Assembly (NCBI GenBank): GCA_030824805.1
Contig: JAPJRC010000098.1
Coordinates: 1-5,625 of the forward strand
DNA: 5,625 nt
Origin: Micavibrio sp.
GTDB taxonomy: Bacteria > Pseudomonadota > Alphaproteobacteria > Micavibrionales > Micavibrionaceae
Direction: 5' to 3'
Made by a program: the position numbers and the translations under genes. The notes beneath the pieces were generated by a model, which had not been told where the DNA came from, did no database searches, and was given only the letters and a program-made list of their open reading frames with translations. Numbering within the stretch: position 1 is the first letter of the stretch; each line of letters begins with the position of its first letter. Below, in pieces: positions 1-5,362 of this stretch.

Positions 1-246
1 GTTTATGGTCTTTATTTCCTCATATTTTTAACTCTCTTTTTCAAATCATATAGATGGGTAGTTCCATTTATTCAGAAAGAAGATTGGTCAGGATTGGTTA
101 ATGGACTGATTGACCTCTTCGTTTTCGACTTTTTCTTTATGACCATTGCGATTGGGGGCTTGGTTGCACTACTACTAAAGCAGGTCACAGATCGGAAGTT
201 TAGGCATGAGCATGCTACAGAATCCACTACAGAGACACCTGAATAA
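1..246 (+). CDS. C-terminal end of a membrane protein (5' end outside window)
   Basis: The first reading frame is open from base 1 to the TAA at 244-246, giving 81 residues with no start inside the window that needs to be used. Two strongly hydrophobic stretches are visible: residues about 1-23 (rich in F, L, Y, I) and about 41-61 (ending in AIGGLVALLLK). They are separated by a short polar loop with QKEDWSG and followed by a charged, Thr/Glu-rich tail. This is what the end of a polytopic inner-membrane protein looks like, with a cytoplasmic hydrophilic tail. No family could be recognised from this portion. Its last 41 bases overlap the next gene in another frame, which suggests the two are co-transcribed. 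It is outside the oriT-bounded segment. Confidence 0.6.
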   Translation, partial: VYGLYFLIFLTLFFKSYRWVVPFIQKEDWSGLVNGLIDLFVFDFFFMTIAIGGLVALLLKQVTDRKFRHEHATESTTETPE

Positions 247-670
247 TAATACTGCGAAAATTGCGCGCTTGCTCCGCAGTAATCGAAAAGATGTAGACGC
301 AATCAGTATAATATTAGCCGAGATGTATTTTCGCCCTCCGGCCATACTTTTATTAGAATATGTTTTCTATAAATTATGCCTTTTATTCTCACCGGTCCGA
401 GCCAGACATGTTTCGCTTGGCATGGCTCAAATCCAAGCTCGGCATTGGCACAACCAGATCAATTTGCAAACCATCACTTCTATTGATTGTGCGTATGATG
501 AACTCATGCATATGTGGAAGTTTAATGATGTAGTAAATTTACCCTTGAGAAAAAAGATCGCATTCCATGTGGGCGAGACTAGAACCTTTTATCTAAGTGT
601 TGTAAACGAATGTAAGACATATGCAGAATCTCGAATATTCGTTCGTTTGGGCAATCGCGTTACTTCTTAA
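206..670 (+). CDS. Hypothetical protein, 154 aa, overlaps upstream membrane gene
   Basis: This is an uninterrupted frame from ATG 206 to TAA 668-670. The ATG is preceded at 194-198 by GGAAG, 7 bases upstream, which supports this start; a second ATG at 212 is an alternative. The protein is basic. It has a hydrophobic stretch at about residues 46-62 (ILLLEYVFYKLCLLF), a following segment SLGMAQIQARHWHN at about 71-84, and a mixed, Cys-containing C-terminal half. I do not recognise the family. The S-L-G...Q-I-Q...H-W pattern faintly recalls helical lysozyme-like or transglycosylase-like proteins, but the similarity is too weak to assign a function. The start lies inside the end of the preceding membrane-protein gene, so translation is probably coupled. 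The gene ends 41 bases before the oriT-containing repeat begins. Confidence 0.6.
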   Translation: MSMLQNPLQRHLNNNTAKIARLLRSNRKDVDAISIILAEMYFRPPAILLLEYVFYKLCLLFSPVRARHVSLGMAQIQARHWHNQINLQTITSIDCAYDELMHMWKFNDVVNLPLRKKIAFHVGETRTFYLSVVNECKTYAESRIFVRLGNRVTS

Positions 671-710
671 CAAAGCCTAAACCCCTTTCCCTTAAGATAG
701 ATTAAGAAGC

Positions 711-770
711 TAAGAGCGCACTTACGCAAACTCCGTTTGCAGTGCACTCAAGGACCGCGAGAGTCCGCCT
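711..770 (-). other. oriT: Origin of transfer (oriT), RSF1010/MobQ type, copy 1
   Basis: Read on the minus strand, an inverted repeat GCAAAC-GGA-GTTTGC (740 to 726) is followed after one base by TAAGTGCGCTCTTA (724 to 711). This is the arrangement of the RSF1010/R1162 oriT, where a hairpin is followed directly by TAAGTGCGCCCT and the relaxase nicks after TAAGTGCG. By analogy the nick here falls between 717 and 716 on the minus strand. Strand transfer would then lead leftward, and the relaxase gene at 813 would enter the recipient last, as is usual. A second small inverted repeat, GGAC (752-755) and GTCC (763-766), lies next to it. The adjacent MobA/MobL-type reading frame supports the call. 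The nick position is inferred. Confidence 0.82.
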
Positions 771-801
771 TGGGGCGTATCAGATCGGCATCAACAGCAT
801 T

Positions 802-807
802 GAGGGG
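802..807 (+). promoter_or_regulatory. Ribosome binding site for the TTG-started relaxase
   Basis: GAGGGG lies 5 bases before TTG 813. It supports TTG as the true start, since there is no ATG nearby in frame and the encoded MAIYHCS is the standard N-terminus of MobA/MobL proteins. In copy 2 the same place keeps GGGGAA (5354-5359) before TTG 5363. Confidence 0.7.
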
Positions 808-812
808 AATGC

Positions 813-1139
813 TTGGCGATCTATCATTGTTCGGTACGAACAATCTCACGGGCGGACAACCATTCAGCGGTTGCCGCAGCAGCGTATCGGTCTGGGTCCG
901 TCCTAAAGGATGAGCGCACCGGACAATCTCACAATTACCGGAACCGCAGAGGCATTGTTAATGCCTCTATTTTTTTGCCCCAGTCCGCACCAGCAGAGTT
1001 AGCGGATAGGCTAACTCTGTGGAACGCTGCGGAAAGCGCGGAAACGCGGAAAAATTCTCGCGTGGCAAGGGAGGTTATCCTTGCCCTGCCGCATGAGCTT
1101 TCCGAAGAGCAACGCCTATACCAGCCGCAAATTTTATGA
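813..1139 (+). pseudogene. mobA: MobA/MobL (MobQ) relaxase, truncated after about 101 residues
   Basis: The protein starts MAIYHCSVRTISRADNHSAV and continues to AAAAYRSG, the hallmark N-terminus of the MobA/MobL relaxases. These enzymes nick oriT and carry the 5' end of the transferred strand on a tyrosine. Tyr25 sits at the same position as the catalytic Tyr25 of RSF1010 MobA. The family pattern continues through GIVNASIFLP, LWNAAESAETRKNSR and REVILALPHELSEEQR. After residue 101 it stops matching: the last seven residues (LYQPQIL) are the antisense of an RTX gene, and TGA follows at 1137-1139. The histidine-rich metal-binding motif III, which normally comes just downstream, is therefore missing and the product cannot be an active nickase. 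It might still be translated. The TTG start is conserved in copy 2. Confidence 0.88.
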
Positions 1140-2430
1140 AGTCACTAGCACCAGACGTATCGTCAATGCTATCCTGACCGTCGCCAAGCGCATATCGGTA
1201 TTCATCATTGCCGATTCCACCTTTTAGCGTGTCATTGCCTATACCGCCATCCAGAACATCATCGTTAGCTCCGCCATCTAAAAGGTCGGTTCCCGCCCCG
1301 CCCGTAAGCATGTCATTGCCGCTCTCGCCGTAAATTTTGTCATTGCCATCCGATCCGGTAAGACTATCGTCACCGATCCCGCCGTAAATTGTGTCGTGAC
1401 CCGTTCCGCCATTTACAGTGTCATTACCGGCGTCTCCGTAAAGAATATCTTCTCCCGCATCGCCAGATACAGTGTCGTCGCCATCATCTCCATGTACGAT
1501 GTCGTTCCCGTTGCCGCCACTTAAAGTGTCATTGTCCGTTCCGCCATTGATATCGTCGATACCATCGCCGCCGTTAAGTGTATCGTTGCCAATGCCACCA
1601 TCTAAATAATCACTGCCCGCACCGCCGGATATGGTATCGGCACCGTCATTGCCCAATATTTTTTCATGCGCCGCTGTTCCCGTGAGTGTGTCTGCGGACG
1701 ATGTCCCATTAATGGATGCATATGATATAGAGTTAACAACATTATCAACTCTTACTTCCAAATTTTCGATATTCACCACCGCGAGTGCAAAGGCTGTAAA
1801 GTTAAAAAGATCATTCGCTTGCTGCGTGGCAAGTTGTTGTCGTAATTTTACAAGATCATGTTGAACGTTTTCTTGCGCAAATTGTGCAGCGGTAAGTTTA
1901 ACGACAATTTTATCACTTCCAGCACCGCCGTCATAACGATCAATGGCATTCGTATTTTCAGCCAATGTGTAGACGAGATTATCATCGCCATCATCGCCAT
2001 TCACGATGTCGTCCCCACCACCACCATTAAGCGTATCGTTACCAATGCCACCGGATAGGCGATCATTTCCGCTGTGCGCCGTTAAAATATCGTTTCCGGC
2101 ACCGCCATCCATAACATTTTGACTTATAGAAGTGGCTTCGAGCGTATCGTCGCCATCTTCACCATAAAGCATATTATTTCCGTCTACTTCATGGAGGTAG
2201 TCATTCCCACTTCCGCCATACAGAATATCATTGCCGTAATCGCCATATAGTGTATCGTTGCCGTCTTCCCCATATAGCGTGTCGTGTGATTCATGGCCCC
2301 AAAGAGAGTCATTACCTGAGCCGCCATATAAGACATCCACTCCTTGCTGCCCATCGAGATAATCGTCGCCTTGCCCTCCGACAATTATATCGTTCCCTCT
2401 ACCGCCAATGAACCCATCTGCATAATATGC
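1117..2430 (-). pseudogene. RTX calcium-binding repeat protein, fragment missing both ends
   Basis: The minus-strand frame is open from just after TGA 2431-2433. It encodes dense nonapeptide repeats of the GGxGxDxLx type, which form Ca2+-binding beta-rolls in proteins secreted by type I systems. Two repeat blocks (about 2418-1981 and 1700-1230) flank a 93-residue non-repeat linker (1702-1980) containing LTAAQFAQENVQHDLVKL and FTAFALAVVNIENLEV. The end (YRYALGDGQDSIDDTSGASDFIKFAAGI) matches the haemolysin-type calcium-binding related domain but breaks off in the middle of it at 1117. The open frame then runs to 1075 only through the antisense of mobA. No ATG or RBS exists at the 5' end: repeat-like sequence starts almost at the stop, and the first possible start is GTG 2340, inside the repeats. 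The N-terminal part and secretion signal are lost, so this is a remnant. Confidence 0.85.
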
Positions 2431-2469
2431 TCATTCAATATAAAAAATATTGCAATGCTTGTTATTCGT

Positions 2470-3462
2470 TTACGGAAGAATATCCCTCTCAAAAAACTCA
2501 TTGCCAGTTGAAGGGTAGTAATGGAATGCATCTATTTTAAAATATAGACTTTTATTTGGATATGCCGCAGTTAGATCGAGAAAGTTAGTTACATTTTGTT
2601 TTATCCCGTATGGCAAATTGTAAAAGTCCTTCCCTGTTCTCTTTTTCACTATGCGTAACACATTTTCTTGCAAAGGCTCCATCCAAACTACTAGCTTAAT
2701 GCCACGCATATCTGCCCATTGTTGAATTTTCTTAACATCATCAATTCGGCGCCGAGATAGCTTATAATTCTTAAAGTGCAGATCTTCGATCTGCGTCATT
2801 TCAAATTCATATTGCTTACGCTCTCCATTTTTTCGCTTAAGCTCATCTTTAGCTTCATCCATCTTGGTTTTCTTCTTTTTTTTAGGCTTCTTTTTGGGCT
2901 CTTCTTTATCTTTCTTTTCATTGTCCACGGCATTGCGCGCCCCGGTCGGCATATATTCCGAAGGCTCGCCATTCCACAGCTTTCCAAATGTCTTTAGCGT
3001 GTAAAGCAGACTATCGATGGAAACGAGATATTCGAAAATTTCATAGGAATTTTTAGAGAAATATTCTTTATCCTCACGGTCCTTGTAAGGGTGGGCAGTT
3101 TCGTTAAACATGAAGTAATCAAGGCCGAGCGCTATCCATTTCACGTCTGGATTTTTTTCTTCCAGAAAAAGCAAAATCTCTTCCGGCAGCGCGCCGCTAA
3201 AACCCGCGTTAAGTATCTCCCCGTCATAATCAAGAAGATCGGGCTGGATATAGGTCACCTTACTTGATCCGAGGATCAGGCCATCATATTGTCCCTGCTC
3301 GATCATGGACGATTTCAATTCCCGCTCGCTAGAAAAATAAATGTGTTTAGTGCTCCCATGGAAATAGGAAAGCGGATCAACAAGGTAATTCAGTATCGCC
3401 GCCACGATAAACAGCAGCAACGCGGTTCTAATCAGCATTCCTATATAGGCTTTTTCCATCAT
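2470..3462 (-). CDS. SGNH/DltD-like membrane-anchored protein, MBOAT partner
   Basis: This 330-residue protein has an N-terminal signal anchor (about residues 9-27, LIRTALLLFIVAAILNYLV). After it comes DGLILGSSKV with G65-S66-S67 in the position of SGNH block I, then LNAGFSGALPEE as a likely block II, and near the end D311-A-F-H314-Y-Y, the Asp/His pair of block V. This is the layout of periplasmic SGNH-type proteins (AlgJ/AlgX/DltD-like) that work with an MBOAT acyltransferase to acylate an extracellular polysaccharide. A very lysine-rich, low-complexity stretch at about 181-213 is an unusual insertion. The start ATG 3462 (a second ATG is at 3459) follows the MBOAT stop by 3 bases, and the TGAGG around that stop provides the SD, so translation is coupled. 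The end at TAA 2470 comes soon after block V. It may be natural, but it lies at a probable junction with the RTX piece. Confidence 0.72.
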   Translation of the reverse strand: MMEKAYIGMLIRTALLLFIVAAILNYLVDPLSYFHGSTKHIYFSSERELKSSMIEQGQYDGLILGSSKVTYIQPDLLDYDGEILNAGFSGALPEEILLFLEEKNPDVKWIALGLDYFMFNETAHPYKDREDKEYFSKNSYEIFEYLVSIDSLLYTLKTFGKLWNGEPSEYMPTGARNAVDNEKKDKEEPKKKPKKKKKTKMDEAKDELKRKNGERKQYEFEMTQIEDLHFKNYKLSRRRIDDVKKIQQWADMRGIKLVVWMEPLQENVLRIVKKRTGKDFYNLPYGIKQNVTNFLDLTAAYPNKSLYFKIDAFHYYPSTGNEFFERDILP

Positions 3463-3465
3463 GCC

Positions 3466-3942
3466 TCAGAACTGAAAATACAAAAATTCACTAATGCGGT
3501 AGAGGCTGGCGAGTGAGATAAACATCATGATCGCGCAAACGCCTGCCCAAAACGCCGTAGGCTTCCACCTGATATGTAAGAAAGAGATTCCCTGATTGTA
3601 TTTGGGAAGGTAATTTTTAAAGAACTCAAGTGAGTTAGGCAGCAAAAAGATAAATAGCAGGCACATGCAGACAATGTTTTCCGCCGTCATCGGTTCTTTA
3701 TAGAGATTATTTTGGTAGTCATGCCCCTCCAAACCACTTAAGCCCGCCATGCTTTTATAAACACTCAGGGCATCGGAAACATTTTCCGCCCGGAACAAAA
3801 CCCATGCGATCACAACCGCCAAAAAAGTTATAGAGCAGGAAAGAATATCAACAGACCACCTTGCAAAAGGCGCTTTAATTTCTATCGGCTTTTTTAGGCC
3901 GGCAAACGCATGATTGATTGTTAGGTAAGAACCATGGAGCAT
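3466..3942 (-). pseudogene. AlgI-like MBOAT O-acyltransferase, C-terminal third only
   Basis: The retained 158 residues begin MLHGSYLTINHAF, which corresponds to the conserved LHG histidine segment of AlgI/DltB-type MBOAT acyltransferases. Typical late features follow: a membrane segment ILSCSITFLAVVIAWVLFRAENVSDAL (WVLFRA is a family signature), a loop, ENIVCMCLLFIFLLPNSLEFF, and a final membrane helix FWAGVCAIMMFISLASL before YRISEFLYFQF. Full-length members have about 450-520 residues, so about two thirds of the protein, including the upstream membrane core, are missing. Upstream of ATG 3942 the frame stays open to TTG 3984, but those residues (MAAKYAYLYRPPLN) do not look like MBOAT and are antisense to the neighbouring + region. 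The break is at about 3940-3950. The family's role is to pass acyl groups across the membrane to an SGNH partner, which fits the next gene. This fragment should be inactive. Confidence 0.82.
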
Positions 3943-3965
3943 ATTTAAAGGCGGTCGATATAAAT

Positions 3966-4385
3966 ATGCATATTTTGCCGCCAATAGAACTTACCAAAAT
4001 CTCTCCTCGCGTTAACAAAGAATGGGCAGCAAATAACAATATAAAAAACGGCGACAGCATAGATTTCAACCATCGTGGAAAGGACGTCATTGTTGAAGAC
4101 AGCACGGGTTACAAGAAATCTTTCGATCAAATAGCAGCCCAAGAATTTGTCAGCACTGTAGGCGGACCGCATCTTTGGACTAAAGTTTTACCAAATGGCA
4201 CTTTAACTTTAGGCTCTAAAATATACAAAATTGATGAACTTAGTTTAGAGTACTTTCAGCATCCACCTACAGTGCTCTCAACCTCAATTGATCTCACCCA
4301 ATTTGTGTTAGCTGTACTCGAATATGTTGGTGAGACTGAAAGCAAATTTGTTGTAACTTCAGATGGAAAAAAGAAGCCTTACTAA
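3966..4385 (+). CDS. Hypothetical protein, 139 aa
   Basis: The chosen start is ATG 3966 (MHILPPIELTKISPRV). The frame is open further up to TTG 3918, but that extension is antisense to the MBOAT fragment and unlikely to be coding. A purine-rich AAAGGCGG at 3947-3954 lies 11 bases upstream, a poor spacing for an SD, so either the start or the completeness of the gene is uncertain. The protein is soluble and acidic to neutral, with NGDSIDFNHRGKDVIVED, TLTLGSKIYKIDEL and TSIDLTQFVLAVLEYVGE. It has no membrane segment or cysteine cluster, and I do not recognise the family. It converges on the toxin-antitoxin operon and shares its terminator; the TAA at 4383-4385 lies at the loop of that hairpin. 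It may be plasmid cargo or a 5'-truncated remnant, since the junction with MBOAT is only about 20 bases away. Confidence 0.6.
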   Translation: MHILPPIELTKISPRVNKEWAANNNIKNGDSIDFNHRGKDVIVEDSTGYKKSFDQIAAQEFVSTVGGPHLWTKVLPNGTLTLGSKIYKIDELSLEYFQHPPTVLSTSIDLTQFVLAVLEYVGETESKFVVTSDGKKKPY

Positions 4386-4397
4386 GGCTTCTTTTTT
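4367..4397. terminator. Perfect bidirectional intrinsic terminator
   Basis: AAAAAAGAAGCCTT (4367-4380) pairs perfectly with AAGGCTTCTTTTTT (4384-4397) around a 3-base loop. The stem has a G/C centre with an A-tract on one side and a T-tract on the other, so it ends transcripts from both directions. It serves the 139-aa gene on + and the antitoxin on -. The + stop codon TAA (4383-4385) spans loop and stem, and the minus-strand TAG (4398-4400) abuts the other end. Confidence 0.9.
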
Positions 4398-4727
4398 CTA
4401 AGCGCATTTTTCAGCGCTCATCAAACCACTAAACTTCACTCTAGTTTCGTCGGGCTTCTTAATAACTATCTCTAATTCACAACCCAAAGCTTCTATGTAA
4501 GATTGAAGGGTAGATAGAAGCATGTCAGAACGTGCTTCAACAGAAGACACGTTCTTTTGGTTAATTTTGAGAGTTCTAGCAACTTCATTTTGGGTATAAC
4601 CCAGTTGCTTCCGTATATCGCTCAACGCCTCGATTTCTTTAATCGCTGCCTTGGTTTTAGCTTTCACACGTTTTTTAGCCTCTGGAGAAAGGCTATTAAG
4701 AATTACATCGGAGGATACTGTTCCCAT
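4398..4727 (-). CDS. higA: XRE/HTH antitoxin of a HigBA-like type II toxin-antitoxin pair
   Basis: This 109-residue protein has a helix-turn-helix of the XRE/Cro type at about residues 37-66 (RKQLGYTQNEVARTLKINQKNVSSVE). It is followed by the MLLSTLQSYIEALGCELEIVI region typical of antitoxins paired with HigB/Gp49-like toxins, and it ends in a KFSGL-containing tail. The N-terminal helix is rich in Lys and Ala. The antitoxin would bind and neutralise the toxin and, with it, repress the operon promoter. The ATG at 4727 is 2 bases after the toxin stop, and AAGGA about 7 bases upstream, inside the toxin's 3' end, is the RBS, so the pair is an operon with toxin first, as in higBA. TAG 4398-4400 adjoins the bidirectional terminator. 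The symbol is by similarity of arrangement and is not proven orthology. Confidence 0.87.
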   Translation of the reverse strand: MGTVSSDVILNSLSPEAKKRVKAKTKAAIKEIEALSDIRKQLGYTQNEVARTLKINQKNVSSVEARSDMLLSTLQSYIEALGCELEIVIKKPDETRVKFSGLMSAEKCA

Positions 4728-4729
4728 TG

Positions 4730-5113
4730 TTATTTCCTTTTCTTTCCCTTGCTGTTTTCTAAATCTTTCAATTCTTTTAAATGGGCGGCATATCTTTTAT
4801 CAGCCTTAGCAATAAGAGCGTTATAAAACTTATTTTTAGAAGTACCGCTCTTGTCACCACCTACTAGCAAAATAGCTTTTCGTTTAGGATCAAAGGCGAA
4901 AGCAATCCGCCAAACTCCATTATCAGCATCAAAACGAAGCTCTTTCATATTTGCATAGTCTGAGTCATCTAATGTATCCGCATGTGGTCTAGAAAGTTTA
5001 GGCCCATATTTTTTAAGCAGCCCAATTTTAAACGCTAACTCTTCTCTAACTTCATCTGAATAGTCTGCAGCTTCTGCTGCAAATTCTTCTAACAAAAAAA
5101 CTTCCCATTCCAT
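4730..5113 (-). CDS. higB: RelE/HigB-like (Gp49 family) toxin
   Basis: This 127-residue protein is a member of the phage-derived Gp49-like/HigB group of the RelE/ParE superfamily, whose members are usually ribosome-dependent mRNA interferases. The diagnostic core is at about residues 55-90: NMKELRFDADNGVWRIAFAF, then DPKRKAILLVGGDKSG. It is followed by FYNALIAKADKRYAAHL and a basic Lys-rich tail. The N-terminus (EVFLLEEFAAEAADYSDEVREEL) forms the expected helical hairpin, and the length is normal for the family. The start ATG 5113 has GAGGT (+ strand 5121-5125) 7 bases upstream. It is followed after 2 bases by the HTH antitoxin. It appears intact, so the module is probably functional and could stabilise whatever replicon carries this segment. 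Confidence 0.88.
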   Translation of the reverse strand: MEWEVFLLEEFAAEAADYSDEVREELAFKIGLLKKYGPKLSRPHADTLDDSDYANMKELRFDADNGVWRIAFAFDPKRKAILLVGGDKSGTSKNKFYNALIAKADKRYAAHLKELKDLENSKGKKRK

Positions 5114-5131
5114 AAATAATACCTCAAAGAG

Positions 5132-5153
5132 TATATACCGTCAAGGGTATATA
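5132..5153. promoter_or_regulatory. Candidate autoregulatory operator of the toxin-antitoxin operon
   Basis: A perfect 8-bp inverted repeat, TATATACC (5132-5139) and GGTATATA (5146-5153), has a 6-base centre and lies 19 bases upstream of the toxin start. Its size and position fit an operator for the HTH antitoxin, alone or in complex with the toxin. It overlaps the -10 of the promoter candidate given separately. Confidence 0.55.
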
Positions 5154-5173
5154 TAATTTGGTTGATAAAGCAA
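5146..5173 (-). promoter_or_regulatory. Candidate promoter of the toxin-antitoxin operon
   Basis: On the minus strand TTGCTT (+ 5168-5173) and TATACC (+ 5146-5151) are spaced by 16 bases, a weak sigma70-like match. Transcription would begin near 5139 and leave a leader of about 25 bases carrying the GAGGT ribosome site. The -10 lies within the inverted repeat, which would permit self-repression. A competing pair, TTGACG with TATTAT at 17 bases, would give an almost leaderless transcript and is less likely because an SD is present. Confidence 0.35.
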
Positions 5174-5261
5174 CAGCTTAGGGTTTAACAAATCAAAAAA
5201 TCCACTAATATCCTAACACTTCCTTAATTCTAGTTAGTTTAATCTAAAACTATAAGTAGCT

Positions 5262-5321
5262 TAAGAGCGCACTTACGCAAACTCCGTTTGCAGTACGCTC
5301 AAGGACCGCGAGAGTCCGCCT
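5262..5321 (-). other. oriT: Origin of transfer (oriT), RSF1010/MobQ type, copy 2
   Basis: The hairpin GCAAAC/GTTTGC (5277-5282, 5286-5291) and the nick-site sequence TAAGTGCGCTCTTA on the minus strand (5275 to 5262) are identical to copy 1, with the inferred nick between 5268 and 5267. The neighbouring GGAC/GTCC inverted repeat (5303-5306, 5314-5317) is also kept. Between the first hairpin and this one, two bases differ from copy 1 (AGTACGCTC against AGTGCACTC). The orientation is the same as copy 1, so the two are direct repeats 4551 bases apart. Confidence 0.82.
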
Positions 5322-5362
5322 TGGGGCGTACCAGATAGACCACACACTGCATTGGGGAATCC

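Larger units (their letters stand above)
711..1075 (+). repeat. Direct repeat copy 1: oriT plus relaxase gene 5' end
   Basis: This stretch reappears in the same orientation at 5262-5625, offset by 4551 bases in the oriT part and 4550 in the coding part because of a small net length difference just before the start codon. The oriT core (711-740) is identical in both copies. The stretch 781-812, between oriT and start codon, is the most diverged. In the first 263 coding bases I count 13 differences (about 95% identity), five of which change an amino acid. The repeat continues past the window end, so its full length is unknown. Upstream of 711 the similarity fades within about 10 bases. Copy 1 is broken off at about 1115 by foreign DNA. 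Confidence 0.93.

Noticed and set aside
72..302. Minus-strand 76-codon frame at the left edge
   Set aside because: It lies across the end of the membrane-protein frame and the start of the 154-aa gene, with no RBS; it is a shadow.
711..1075. Insertion-sequence ends or a transposon as the cause of the direct repeats
   Set aside because: No transposase reading, terminal inverted repeats or target-site duplication are visible; the repeated DNA is oriT plus a relaxase start.
1631..2058. Two + strand open frames of 77 and 66 codons
   Set aside because: They are antisense shadows of the RTX repeat gene, with no RBS and no protein-like composition.
2184..2384. Minus-strand 66-codon frame overlapping the 5' end of the RTX fragment
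   Set aside because: It is a +1 shadow of the repetitive RTX sequence, and its Met-rich product reflects the repeat codons.
1201..2400. Regularly spaced GCCGCCAT/GTCATTGCC-like motifs suggesting a CRISPR array or tandem DNA repeat
   Set aside because: The 27-base periodicity is the codon pattern of RTX nonapeptides; units vary by codon position and encode GGxGxDxLx.
2436..2452. Inverted repeat CAATAT-AAAAA-ATATTG as a terminator for the SGNH gene
   Set aside because: The stem is only six A/T-dominated pairs without a T-tract and is too weak to call a terminator.
2776..2997. + strand frame with a very hydrophobic Phe/Leu-rich product
   Set aside because: It is antisense to the lysine-rich stretch of the SGNH gene (AAA/AAG read backwards gives Phe/Leu) and is not a real membrane protein.
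3875..4172. Minus-strand frames of 75-76 codons spanning the MBOAT/139-aa gene junction
   Set aside because: They are antisense to the 139-aa gene and bridge a breakpoint, with no family resemblance.
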